The notes under the pieces were generated by a model. It had not been told where the DNA came from and did no database searches. It saw only the letters and a program-made list of their open reading frames with translations. Source: Rhytidiadelphus loreus (lineage: Eukaryota; Streptophyta; Bryopsida; Hypnales; Hylocomiaceae). From it: a stretch of 64,000 nucleotides of DNA. The stretch covers positions 5,952,001 to 6,016,000 of the forward strand of contig OX344764.1 of the NCBI GenBank assembly GCA_947034895.1, in the 5' to 3' direction. This document shows, one piece after another, positions 46,700-58,390 of the stretch; the stretch's first letter is position 1; every line of letters starts with the position of its first letter. The position numbers and the translations under genes were made by a program.

Positions 46700-47065
46700 T
46701 TGTAAGAACAGCAGACTTTGGTGACCATTTGGGCATAGTAAAATATTTTTTTTCAAGAAACTTTGAACTAAGAAAAGTTAGATAATTAATCTAATTTTCA
46801 CCTCCAAAAATCCATTTGACATTTGAAGTCTCCAATTAAAAGTTATAAATAAAATTCAGAGCGGGGTTGAAATGGACCTTTTTGTTGACATTTTTAAACA
46901 CCCGCTCTGAATTTTGTCTATAACTTTTTATTGGAGACTTCAAATGTCAAACGGATTTTTGGAGGTGAAATTTAGCTTTATTGTCTAACCTTTCTTAGTT
47001 CAAAGTATTTGCAAAAAAAGTGTTTTACTATGACAAAAAGGTCACCAAAGTCTGCTGAGTTCAAA
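46700..47065. repeat. Long palindrome 2, tandem copy of palindrome 1
   Basis: Same arms and centre (near 46880, ATTCAGAGCGGG...CCCGCTCTGAAT), diverged by scattered substitutions, and separated from copy 1 by an 86-bp spacer. The right arm is degraded at its end (CTGCTGAGTTC). Confidence 0.88.
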
Positions 47066-47398
47066 AAACACAGAATTGTGAGTAAAAAAGTGTTAAATTG
47101 TTGATTGTTTTGTTGATTGTTTTGTTGATTTGGACGTTGATCTACCAAAAGAAACAAAAAAATTTAACCATTTTGTTACCTTGTGCCAATTCAACAAAAA
47201 ATTGTGAAAATGAACAAAAAAGTGTTTATAGTTTTGTTGATTTGGACGTTGTACTACCAAAATTAACAAAAAAATTTAACCATTTTGTTACCTTGTGCCA
47301 AATCAACAAAAAATTGTGAAAATGGTCGATACAGTGCCCACATTAACAAAAAATTGATGATTTTTTGTTGATCTGGACATCATTTTCTACTAGTGAGT

Positions 47399-48135
47399 GC
47401 TAGAGTAACACAAATGACATTGACTGAATGTTAGTGTTATGAGCATAAACTTGATATTATATTGGGAACTAGAAAGTCAACACTAACTTCAAAATAACTT
47501 CAAAATAATCAATATTTTTAACACTGTTCATTAACATTAACTTACCATTACTAGGTTTGCAATATTAATATGGAATCTTTGAATTGTTAGGTTACCATTC
47601 AAAGTGGAAAACTTTTTATTTTTTATTTTTTTTGAAACAAATGAAACGAAAAAAGTGGAAAACTTTTCAATGCAGACTACGTGTAGTAGTGTTCCTCACT
47701 GATTATTGCTGTGAAATGGCAGGTTGACTTATTACTTTGGTGGTAATGACTGAGGTAATGATTGTGATTTAGGGCAAAATACTTTTGGCATTTTGAGATG
47801 TGGCGGTGAGTTTGAAAATTACTGCAGAGACTGACTCTGACCTCAAGTCTATCAAATGGAGGTATGTTTCCATCTTGTGTGCGCCACTTCATCCAACATG
47901 GATATTCTCGTTTCGTTTTCAGTTTCCTCATTTTTTACAAAAAAAATATATAACTCGACACATATTGATCTAGTTACTCTGAGGGTGTGTATTCTAATAC
48001 CTAGTGTGATGTAACAAGACGTTCGCTGATGGTTTTCCAAATCTGTTCGTGCCAAATGCTCATGGAATTTGTGGTCAACACGTGGCCTTTCTAGCATCAT
48101 TTAGTTCACCGACAATCATTTTTGAGCAGCTCTAT
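47399..48135. other. Non-coding region before the accessory gene
   Basis: AT-rich and without a credible ORF. It probably holds the promoter of the plus-strand gene starting at 48136. Confidence 0.4.
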
Positions 48136-49322
48136 ATGGCTACTTCTGAGAGAGGAGACGAAGAGCCAAGTGCACGCCGTGGTGATTATCAACCTCTTAG
48201 TGCACCAAGGTTCCCAACATCGCCTAGAGCGACTCCATTTGAACAACCGGGTTCAATTCCAAGTTCTTCATTTCAAAACCCTTCTACTCCAAGTTCTTCC
48301 ATTCCAAATGCACAAAATCCTTCTGTACCTACTACTTCTGTTCCAAATGTTGGTGGACGACCTCCACACACCCATGCCATGGCATTTGAGAGTCAAACGA
48401 ATATACTAAAGCGGGTTATAAGAAATTTGGAAACACAAAATAATGATTTGAGAGCTACCAACCGTTTACTACAAGGTTTAGTAAACAGTCAATTGAATGA
48501 AAGTCCAACACCAGATGTAGCTAAATGGGAGCTTGTGAAACCCCATATGAAAAAAATCTCAAAAAAATTAATGTTGGGAGTAGATGTAAGAAGAAGTAGA
48601 ATGTTTCCTCACGAAGAACATATGAAAGAAGAAATTTTGGCTGTATTTAATGTTGGAGAGGGGGACATTTACAAACGGTCTGCATTTGAGAGGGTTTGGG
48701 AAGAGGGTATGAAAACAAAAGTTAAAACGGCTATCATTAATCGGCGGGGTAGATTTGCCTCTTATGCACAATTAGAGTTATGGCGACTATTGGGTGTGCC
48801 AAAACCTATGAATGGAAGCCAATTGGAAATAGAAACTTGGAAAACTAGCCTTCTTCCATTGCATCGTAACAACAACTAGCGGTGGAAAGGTGACGATCCA
48901 TTTGGATCAGATGCTTTTTTTGGTGCAATTGCATGCATTATGAGTGGAAAGAACTACTCCACGAGGACCCCCATTTCGATGCTACCCGAGCAATTGGCAT
49001 GGTTTGCATATGTGGTAAGTTTTATAACTCATTCTCCTCAATTGTAATATCTTTTGAATTTTATTTCATAAAATTTGTCATTTATTAAAATTATTTTTTG
49101 GGCATTTTGTAGTTGGGTTTGGCTATGGAAGGAGACCGGAACATGAAGGATTCGGAACTCAGATTTCACAAAGCAGGTATAAAGGGTTACAAGACATTCA
49201 TATTGGAGAGACGTGACTCAATCATGAGGATAAATGTGATACATGAGGCCGAAAACATTGGTGATGCGGTGCATGATGTGCTAGGGACGGATTTGGGATC
49301 CTCATCTTCATCAGATGAATAA
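48136..49322 (+). pseudogene. Two-exon coiled-coil protein, possible accessory gene of the outer transposon
   Basis: Start at 48136 ([18 protein letters not shown]). A Ser/Pro/Asn-rich N-terminus holds [15 protein letters not shown] repeats; then a coiled coil ([20 protein letters not shown]), then a basic folded-looking domain ([40 protein letters not shown]). The frame stops at TAG 48877-48879 but stays open beyond it (RWKGDDPFGSDAFFGAIACI) to a GTAAGT donor near 49014. The second exon (49112-49322) reads KGYKTFILERRDSIMRIN and ends in SSSSSDE. It lies divergent from the Plavaka-like transposase inside the same presumed ends. Family not recognised; a DNA-binding accessory role is a guess. 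Confidence 0.5.
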
Positions 49323-49477
49323 ATGTAGGTATTTTTGGTTCCTATGTAATTTGAATTTTGCTTAACTTATCTTTGTTAATGATATGTATTTGGCGTGACT
49401 GGAAGATTGTGATTTCCTCTTACAATTTGTTCCATTTGGCTTGTGTCACCAAATGAAAAGACTTGCATTTTTGAATT

Positions 49478-49750
49478 GTGGATGACATTGCTTGTATGAA
49501 GGGTGTAGTCCATCAGGAGGCTTTCAAAACGCTTGGGTATTTGATGACTGGATCAATCTTTGTTAATGACCATATCAAGTGTTTTGGTTATTTTATTATT
49601 TCCAAGTGTTATGATAGATCGGAAAGTTTCATATTTGATGAAGTTGAGGTTGGTATGGTTTTTGCAGATATGAATACCAAGACCTACGATGAATGCTTGA
49701 CTTTTTGGCACCACATTGATCCTAGTCTAGTTAAGTTGAAATACTATTAA
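49478..49750 (+). other. ORF of 90 codons, uncertain
   Basis: MDDIACMKGVVHQEAFKTLG onward, with a fairly protein-like composition (FVNDHIKCFGYFIISKCYDR). It follows the accessory gene by about 150 bp on the same strand and may be a further exon or chance. No domain recognised. Confidence 0.25.
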
Positions 49751-50472
49751 TGATTACATTTAGGAAGATTGGATTAGTGGTTGCATTTAGAAAGATTGGA
49801 CTAGTAGTTCCAACTGTATGCTATTGTCGTTCTTCTAATATGAAAATGTAATTCTCATGTCTTTTCAAATTTGTTTATGGTGAATGCATTTTATGTATGT
49901 TATATGTATTGTTTCATGTAATTTATTGAATTTCTAATAATTGAAGAAAATGAATGACATATTATATTGCTAATAAAATTGAAAGCTTTCATTGTTGTAG
50001 TATTGCATTTGTATTGTTATATAACTGTTCCTACATTGATTTTGTATCAAAGATACTTACAAATATAATATTTTTACAATAAATTTATAATATTGTTGCA
50101 ATACTACAAATATATGTGTTTAAAATAACTCAATTGTATAATTAAGATACAACAATGCAGTAATTTATCATTATAATAATCTTCATTGTTTTGTATAACA
50201 TATCTTTATTTTATTAATCTTATTATAATAAAAAATATATACAGTTTTATTATATGTTTACAATAAATTTATTTTATAATATTAATATTGTGTATTAGTA
50301 ATACTAATGTAATGTAACTAGATGAATGTTGTATTGTAAAAATACTGAGTTTAATATAAAAAAGTAGTACAACATATGTATAAATATAATATTGTTCAAA
50401 CGCAGTACTGCAAGAGGCAAAATTAGGTACTCTACTGTTAAGCCACTTCATCAGTATTGATACAGTACTGCA
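49751..50472. repeat. Probable right subterminal region of the outer Plavaka-like transposon
   Basis: AT-rich, with AATACTGCA/CAGTACTGC motifs (49990-50160, 50400-50470). The segment TTGTTCAAACGCAGTACTGC is the inverted counterpart of CACTGCGTTTGTACAA near 2112. The edge reads, on the reverse strand, CAGTACTGTATCAATACTG, matching 16 of 22 positions with the left edge at 2043. TSD not found. Confidence 0.4.
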
Positions 50473-51531
50473 AAAATATTGAAAAAGTCGGTCTCATTTT
50501 CGTGATGCATTCATGTTCTCTTTTCAGTAAGTCGTAGGTTTGTTCATGTGCACAGAAGAACCGCTCGTCCGTGGTCTTACGCAACTTTTTCGTAGCTTTC
50601 ACCCTGCCTACCGTTTTCACCTTCGATTTGCGTTAGAGATTAGTGCAGCAGCTGCCGCATTTGGATTTTTCTGCTTCCGGAGAATCCATTTCACGTTTTC
50701 TCTCAGGTGATTCTCGCCGCGCTGCACTACTGTTGTTGTCTTGCTGAATAGAATCTCTCGTGTTAGATGTCTTGCTGAATTGGTGGTGGTGTCGTTCCTC
50801 TGTACAGCCTTTTTCTTCAGTTCCTTCATCGAAAAGCATTGGAATTCCTGCTCATCCAAAAGACTTGGTGCTTACTTAGGGTTTGGAGTTTTGTAGAGAT
50901 CGTGCATGCAGGATTGAAAGAGGTGCAGCTACTGACATAAGTGGATTCGAGAGCTTCGTAATTTGCGCAGGTAAATCTCATTCTCCATTTCATTCTCCAT
51001 ACAACACGAAAGGGGTGTCACACATTCTTCATGGAGAAAGGCTCCTAATTGGCTCCTCTTTTCTCTCCACAACTCCTCATTCTTCATAGAAGTTTCATTC
51101 TCGGAGAAGGTGTGACAACCCCTATTAATAGTAGGACCAGGTGATCTTTATAGTTTTTTCATACGTTTCTTATTGGTATGGATACGAGCTTCTTGCGCTT
51201 CGACGGGTGCTTACCAACAGCATAAAGATCAGGATGGCAGGACTACGACGAATTTGATTACTGATTGTCTCTGCTGATTAGAGCATCACGGCAGTCTTCC
51301 AATTTTTATTTCAAAACCCTGCTGCATGACTCGAATTCTGAAAATGCGTTTTCGCTCGAAAAAGTTCGAGCTTCTTCACGTAGGAAGTGCAAAACTGTAG
51401 CATGTGGATTCCTGAAATTTGCAGTGAAAATCACGCCATGGCGGCCAAGTTACGGAGATCGGCGTGGTGGCCCGTGCAGCAGAGGATTCGCTTGAGTTTC
51501 TTTCATGCTTAGGGATTTTGAAGAATAATAG
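50473..51531. other. Upstream region of the 899-residue gene
   Basis: No convincing gene; minus-strand ORFs at 50438-50859 are charged and low in complexity, overlap each other in different frames, and lack ATG starts or known motifs. A possible 5' untranslated exon lies at about 50876-50970 (TTAGGGTTT telo-box, then GCAG|GTAAAT). The dispersed repeat shared with 60.6 kb lies at 51174-51325. Confidence 0.4.
51174..51325 (+). repeat. Dispersed direct repeat, copy A
   Basis: TATGGATACGAGCTTCTTG onward, with AGCATAAAGATCAGGATGGCA and GAGCATCACGGCAGTCTTC (each given in part), matches 60579-60740 in order at roughly 75-80% by eye. It lies upstream of the 899-residue gene. Confidence 0.75.
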
Positions 51532-54500
51532 ATGGATCCTCAAGCTCTAGAAGATTGGCTGGTAGCCGCATCAGCTCCGCCTTCATATAACTCGCAATCT
51601 CAAGACCATGCCCCGGGGCCTGTTCCCGCTGCTCGCCAGGTTGCAGAGGTGCGTTTTCATCTTGGGAAGCCGGTTCTAAGTCCATTTAGTGATGTTGCGG
51701 CAAGGTTGCTTAGTGACTATATTTGTAGGAATTTAGTTTCTAGATTTTTTAGATTTTAGTGGATGCATATCTGCAAGTTTTGTGTTTATTGTGTGTATCA
51801 ACGCAGTGCATCAATCTGAAGTTCTGTTGTGTTAAATCTAGAATTTTAGTCATCAATTATGGTGTTTGCGTTTTATCTGAACAAAGAAACTGGTTTGATT
51901 TGAAGCATTTTTAATCGATTTGCCACATTGAAGAAGTTAGAACGAGAACGAGGGTTTTATGTTTCCGGTAACTACACTTATAAGCTAATCACTTTTGAAG
52001 CGCTGAGAATTTTTCCTATTATTAGAATTACCAAGTTATTATTGATACTGGTAGCAATTACTATGGGATTCCAATTGCACGAAAGTATTTGGATGCTATA
52101 CGCAATAGTTTTAAAGGTTCTGGTGTTAAGGTGGTATACAGTAGTGTGTAGCAAAGATCTGTAATTTTTTGGAACTCGAAGTGTGCGGTGGCAACCTATA
52201 TTCTTTTTTAGCCGATTCATAAATCCAATTGAAACCCTATATTTTCAGTTTTACTAGCGTGAAGCTAAATCTCTTACTTCTCATCTGCAAAAAACGTCTC
52301 TCAATTCCATGCAGTTTTCATCCCGCAGTAGCAAGTCGAAATTGCATCTTCAAACTCTGTTGTGACCGAAAAACAAGAATTTTTTATCTTTTCTAGACCC
52401 TACTGTACATTTTCAAAACCAATATTACTCATCGTGCGAAAGTTGAGGCGGTCGCTTCGAGGCACGTGTCCCAATTAGGTACCTCTACGTTGCAGCTGAC
52501 ACTTACAACGTTGCTTTGTATCTGGCAGGCTTGGGGCAAACTACGTGCATGTGTACAGCAAGGCTCGCTGGATTTTTCTCACGGAGAAGCTCTGTCCCTT
52601 ATTGATCATCAGCATAAGTCAATTCACGTTGCTGATTCTCATGTCAAGCTTCTCCTTGCGATTTTAAATGGAACAAGATGTGATAACGTTGAACTCTTGG
52701 GACAGGCTAGAGCTTCCTCAACTCGTGTACTCTGTGCGTGGGTGAGGAAAACTTTCCTGAACACCACTGCAAAACCATTGAAGCAAGCCGAAGATTTATT
52801 GATTGTACTATTTGAAAGTGCATGCAAGTCCTTACAAGAACGTCCAGTTTCAGATGCTTATCTGAGTCTAACAATCCTTCTTCTTGGATTAATTTGCACC
52901 GTTCCGCATATTTATAATAGCCAACGTGACCAATGTCAAAATGCGATATCAATGGAGCTGCTTGCTCGGAAGCATGTAATAGTGCAAAGCGAGCTCTCTG
53001 TTGTGCTTGCGGGTGTTGGTTATGCCATGACAGCGGTTAATGGCAGCTCCTCAGTCCTATCTGGAGTACTTTCGCTTTGGAGTTCAGATAATGAAGGCCT
53101 TGATCCTATTGATGTTCAAGGTCCACCATTTCGAGAAGCCTTAATGATTTTTCATCTTCTAGAGTACCTAGGGGTGGTCATTTCTTCTAAGAAGAGCATT
53201 AACGCACTAGCTGTCTTGCGTGCTGTAGTGATAGAAATTGCACAGAAGATTTCTGGCATTTCACTCCTGCCCGCGCAATGTGCGGCTGTTATGGCAGCTG
53301 CTGGACTTCGACGAGGCTTGATCCAGAGAAAGACTGGAGGCTCAAATAGTCCTGTAGAACAGGAGATGCAACGGTTGATACTATCTCTGGAGATGGAAGT
53401 AATCAGGACATGCGAAGATGCCATGAAGCGTCTGGAGCAATTGAAGAGGTATTCCACTCCTGGAGATATTAGATGGAAAACTTCTGAGTCTGCTCTGAGA
53501 CACAGGCATCGGTGCATTGCTTTAGCATTGGCACGCAGCCGAGGGTTTCCGTGCCACCCATCTATCTTACAATGCTTAGCGGTCACCTTGTTAACGGACG
53601 TGCTGCCACTGCATGATGTCTACTGTGCCCAAATTGAGGATCTCAAGCGGCCTCTATCTGATGTACATCAGTTTGGTAGTGCCTTAGGCTTCGCGATGGA
53701 GCGGCTTGGGTTTCTGGTAGACAGTTCGTTGTTCCATGAAGTTGGAGCGATCGCCCTGGCAATGTGTGAGCAGTATAAGTCTGCCACTGAAGAGTATCAA
53801 AATCTTGCTGAATTTCTTGTTTGGCAGTTCACCCAACACATGTACGTCAACCATCGCGCCTCTACTGTTTTAGGAGGTAACAATCTGATAAGCCACAAGA
53901 GGGTCTATTTATTCTCAAGCCAGTGCGTAGGTTACTCGTTGGATGCTACTCTTTCCTGGTTTAGCTAATCAGACAATCCTTTGCTCATGCCACGCCATTT
54001 CTTTCTCTCTCTGGCCCCATATTGTTAGGTTTCATTTTTGTTTTCAGGCGAGGGTGTCATTTTGGCGATTGTGTGTTTATAACTCAATTCCACGTGCTTC
54101 TTGTATCAGGGAGATCTTTAGGAGGCAGTGAAACAGTGGAGAAAGTACTTATCTCTTCCTTCATGACGGTGTTAGTGTTCTTCTTACGAGCTATTGATTC
54201 CAAGCCAGAAATGCAAGCAGGCAACCCAGTGACAGCTGAAAAAGCAGCAAGAGCATTAGATTCTCTTGCTTGTGTTGAGTTTTGCCGGCGAGTACGGCTG
54301 AAAGATTATGGAAATCTTGTAGAGCGGTGTATTTCTTATCTGACTGCCCACCCTTCAGCTGCAAGGATGTTTGTGGGATTTATACCTCCATATAATAGCA
54401 TCGTGAATTGGCCTGGTACGTATCCATAACTGCTTTTGATATTGTCAGCTAGTTGCATGTGGCAACATCTCTCGATCCTTATTTATTAGAACGCGTATAT

Positions 54501-56528
54501 AGTCCTGTCTGGAGGGTTTGCGAGTTCAGGAGGAGTGTCCAGCGTGTTTGTCATCGATGAATAAGTATCTGCTATTTGTGCCTTCAGTTTCTTTCTTTTT
54601 CATTGCACCATCTGCAGTCCTTGGCTATAAGCTTGCGTACCTTTGAGTGTTATAGTAAGCCATTTATTTGATACACGTACTGACAGAATCAACGATATGC
54701 ATTTTTACATGTTGCGTCTCTTTAGGATTTCACGTTCTGTCTTGACCATTGACTGTTTACTACTCCGTTGACTCTTTTCAGGTCCTTCAGAAATGAACAA
54801 CATGGCCTATGACTGGAGTCGCGATGAAGTACAGACGTCTCGTTTATCATTTTACTTACGCGTCATGCCCTCATTACTGTCGAATATACCCGAAGCCACG
54901 TTTTCAAATGATATTGCGCCTCTAATGTTTTTGTATCCTCCAATATTTTCTTGATGCTCAGTAATTGTAGAATTGGAATTGGGTAAAACTCCTTCATGTC
55001 ATTAATTTTTTACTTTGTATTATGTTCAAGTGTTCAGAGGTTATCAATCTCTGACGTACATCAAGCGTTTAGCCTTTCTTAGCAGCCTTTATCCTTAACC
55101 CAAGTTTCAGGTGTCTGCAGCATCCTACAGAACTGGTGACGAATGCTGCTCATGCTTTGTTTGCATACTTTCTTGGCCTTGAATCCTTGGAGCCATCATC
55201 AGCCAGACCTGATGCTTATGGACCTGAACCAGCGCAAGCCAATTTGCGGGAGAAACTTTCTATTTATTACGTGACGAGGGCCTTGGAGGTATGTTATTCT
55301 GTTGTTGATTGGATCTCATTTGATTAGGATTATAATTTATTTGTATTTGTTCAGCTTCTCTTACACTGTTAGGATATAAAACGCCGGGTTTCAATTTCAA
55401 ATAGACAGAAACTTAGTCAGTGTTCAAACTGCCAATATTTAATTATGAGAATGGACACCCTACTTGGCTGTTTATGTTGGAAGTTCATGTAATTTCATCG
55501 AAGATCTTCAATTGGAGGATGGTTTAGTCGTGAAGTTCTCTCGACTGTATATCAATTGATGAAAGCGTTCTCATGTGAATATGTTTCTATTTGCAGTAAA
55601 TTATATTAAATTTGCTAGCCTACATTCGATCTGAATACTCTTTACATGTATTTTGGGTTTGTTCAGACATTTCCAGGGATGACACCATTTGATGCCCTCG
55701 TCTATGGAGTAGCTGCTGTTTCAAAGAGTCTTCCTCCGGGTAGCCCTGCTACTCTTCATTGTATAAATCTTCTGGTTCAGAAGGCATCTACTCTGAAACC
55801 TATGAGTCCCAGTGTAGCACGTCAAAAAGGTGTTCAAACAGAAGCAGACAAGGACTTGGACGATCTTGGAGATGCTGAGAAACTGCAGTTGTTGCTTTTG
55901 CATTTGATCCGACGTGTGGACTTACAGGTACGTCCTCTCCCTCGGTGTGCAGAGATAGCATAGGGTAAAGGATTCTATTTGCATCGCCTTAGCCATGTAC
56001 CCAAATCATGCTTACACCAATTTGCTGATTGAAGACCAACCAGTTTTATGCGTACATAAGTTGCTGTTGACAACAGGTGTCAGTATAGGAGACAGATTAG
56101 TGTCCTCAACCTTAATGACCTGAAGTATTTTTACTTGTACATTTTGCGTGCACTTGAATATTGACTAACAGATTCTAAGCTGTTCACAGGTTCTCCCGGA
56201 ATTGCTTCGCCAAACGGCCCAATTGATTCTAAGTTTGCCTCCACATGCACGCACAGCAGCTCTTCAAAACGCTTTTGAAGTGGTAGCAGGCAGCAGTGAC
56301 TACATGCGGAAACCGATCGTCGTCCCATGGCTTCAGTCTGTGGCCTACCTTGCTACTCACCCGAATGCTCTAACACCAACCTCAAAGAAAAAATCCGCAA
56401 CAGAAGCTAGCATCACCACGCCACCAGCCGAAGCAAGTCAAGGTAGTGTTAGTATTCACCCAAGCACGGGGGTCATGGCGCACAGAGGGGGTTCAGAACA
56501 TCTACAACCATTACACTCCTGTTTGTAA
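51532..56528 (+). CDS. Helical-repeat (ARM/HEAT-like) plant protein of unknown function, 899 aa
   Basis: Seven exons with GT-AG borders and matching phases: 51532-51648, 52529-53876, 54110-54415, 54782-54932, 55111-55288, 55667-55927 and 56190-56528, totalling 2700 bp. The start MDPQALEDWL has an in-frame TAG directly before it. The large second exon is almost wholly alpha-helical by composition (SHVKLLLAILNG, LSLTILLLGLICTVPHIYN, EVIRTCEDAMKRLEQLKRYS), with no signal peptide or clear membrane segment. The C-terminal third has CLQHPTELVTNAAHALF and RKPIVVPWLQSVAYLATHPN. This looks like an ARM/HEAT-type solenoid; I cannot name the family with confidence. The final 40 residues, after TPTSKKK, are low in complexity, and a further intron near 56442 (AAG|GTAGTG) could alter the C-terminus. 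Confidence 0.8.
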
Positions 56529-57119
56529 AATACTTTCGAAAATTTGAAACCAAAACTCCAATTCTCAAGGTGCAACTATGTTATGGTTGCGTGTTTCGCA
56601 CTCACGAAGATCCACAAACCTGGTTTTGAAATGCAAAGTAAAGCAGGCCATTCTACACATTCAAGCCTACACATTTTTGCTTGAGCAACAATCGGGATGC
56701 GCGGATGCCTTATCAATGACGTGATTTCTTCTCACAGCTCATCCATTAAGCTTCTCTTCCTATCTAGGGTTTAGGGTTTAAGATCTAGAGTTTCGGATTA
56801 CGGTTAATGTGGCAGCTTCATAATATAATACACCCTTATTCAAGCCTACATAGTTGTCAACCACAACTGTCTGTTCTCGTAAGAGAATATCCAGGTCGTA
56901 TTTACACAACCATTACAGCACCGTCCGAAGGCTAAGGCGCAGATTTCGATCTTCCAGATTCTGCCAAATTATTCCAAATAGAAATTTGGGAAACTCTGTT
57001 AATCTGTTATAGTGCTATTAGAAAATCTTTGCATCATTATTCAAAACCCAGCAACCGCCATCTCGAGTAATCAACCCTTCATGCAAGCAACCCCCCACCA
57101 AAAAAGAAAGCTTTTAAAT
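56529..57119. other. Intergenic region between the 899-aa gene and RNR2
   Basis: No ORF of note. TAGGGTTTAGGGTTTA at 56766-56781 is a double telo-box, common in promoters of plant genes active in dividing cells. It is probably part of the RNR2 promoter. Confidence 0.5.
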
Positions 57120-57215
57120 TATAAATAGAAACCCAGAGCCCACGTCGGTCGAAAGTCAAATTTCCCTCCAACTCGTGGCGCCAACTTTCGAACGGTCGAA
57201 CTCCCGCCAGCGCGA
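57120..57215 (+). promoter_or_regulatory. RNR2 core promoter: TATA box and E2F-like sites
   Basis: TATAAATA at 57120-57127 is a good plant TATA box and puts the start of transcription near 57150-57160. GTGGCGCCAAC (57176-57186) and CTCCCGCCA (57201-57209) resemble E2F sites (TTTSSCGC and its complement), known in S-phase RNR promoters of plants. Here they would sit at or just after the start site. The match is by eye. Confidence 0.5.
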
Positions 57216-58390
57216 CACTGGCGACCAACGGTCTTCCGGATCTAGAAGATCGGCGACCAGCGGTTAGCTAGCCTACGCAGCTTATCAGTGAAGCCAGTGC
57301 CATATCCTTACCATAAACCCCAGTGCACGTTGCCCTGAAGTCTGCTTCAACCGCGTGCTACTTGTCCTTGAGTTATCAATTCGTGATTTTCATCAACACA
57401 TTCTGGAGGAATTGTCTCACATTCGCACCGGATTGTCTGTTCAGATTTTACAGCGTTTAATTCTGTTTTTTGAAGGATTTTTGAGCGTCACAATTGCTGG
57501 TGAAGTGTAGCTTGTTTACCAGGTACGTTGCGTTTGTTGCGAGGTGCTGAAGGTGAATTGGAATGATTGTGTTGATTGACTCGAGACACGCCGATTTAGG
57601 GTTCAATTGCTAGCGGCTACTGTACTGAGGAGTTTGGGTTCACATAATGAGTTCAACTATCCGTTGTTTCTTACCTGATGGCTCAAGCGGCTGAAGAAAC
57701 TCGGAAATTGCTTTTGCGTCGTTTAATCTTCTCTGTTTGTATCGTGTACTATGCAGAGTCTAAGGACCTCGCCACATTTGTGATTCATGTTCTGAAGTGT
57801 TTTTAAAATATTATAGTTGTCGCAGTGTTACCAATCATTTACTTCTGTGCTACACCAGCTTATTATCGTGGTAGTACCAGCAGATGTGTGATACTTGACA
57901 AGTTAAGTGATGCCTAATAGCTATCACCTTAGTGACGCGCCAAGGATGTTAGCTTTTAGGCATTGAACACCCCTGTGTTTTTTGGCAATGAATTGAGCTG
58001 ATATAGCATTCAAGCATTTTAGGACTTGCGTTTCTCACTTTGTTCTGATTCTACGTTCAGCTCCATGGCGCCGCAAATTCCTGATATTATGATTGATGAC
58101 TTTCTGGAGGGGCATCAAGAGAAAAGGTAGTTTTTCTGGGCATGACCACTAATGGACTTCACCATTTCGGGCATATGTTTGGATTGAATTAATTCTTAAA
58201 TCACATAAGCAAACCGCATTTGAGTTGTCTGCTATGAGTGTGAGTTTGATATTTTTATTAGGAGTTGCTATGATTACTTGGGTGTTCCAACTCTTGGCTT
58301 CCTTCGAAGTGTGGTGTTCGTCAGTACGTATCAGATTGATTACGTACTTGACTGGCATAGTGATGATGTACTTCGTTTCGCAGAGGAAAA
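57216..58390 (+). other. RNR2 5' untranslated region with introns and an upstream in-frame ATG exon
   Basis: A donor CCAG|GTACGT at 57523 and an acceptor TTCAG at 58060 bound a likely 5' intron. The following mini-exon 58061-58126 opens CTCC-ATGGCGCCG (ATG at 58065) and ends AAAAG|GTAGTT. Spliced to TTCGCAG|AGGAAAA at 58384, it reads on in frame into the RNR2 start. Confidence 0.55.

Larger units (their letters stand above)
45854..47395. mobile_element. Non-autonomous CACTA element, 1.54 kb
   Basis: Ends CACTAGTAGAAAATCTG and, on the reverse strand, CACTAGTAGAAAATGATG, flanked by AGT on both sides (45851-45853 and 47396-47398). The terminal CACTAGTAGAAA is shared with CACTA-2, which could have mobilised it. 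Subterminal repeats are GTTGATTTGGACGTTG and AACAAAAAATTG. It contains no ORF of note, but carries two large palindromes and a tRNA-derived sequence. Confidence 0.9.

Noticed and set aside
45854..47395. hAT or Tc1/Mariner MITE
   Set aside because: The 3-bp duplication AGT and CACTAG ends fit CACTA, not 8-bp or TA duplications.
50438..50859. Charged minus-strand ORFs divergent from the 899-aa gene
   Set aside because: Two overlapping frames, low complexity, non-ATG starts; more likely promoter or leader DNA.
51532..56528. Mediator MED33 or a named ARM protein
   Set aside because: Remembered MED33 motifs do not match; I leave the 899-aa protein unnamed.
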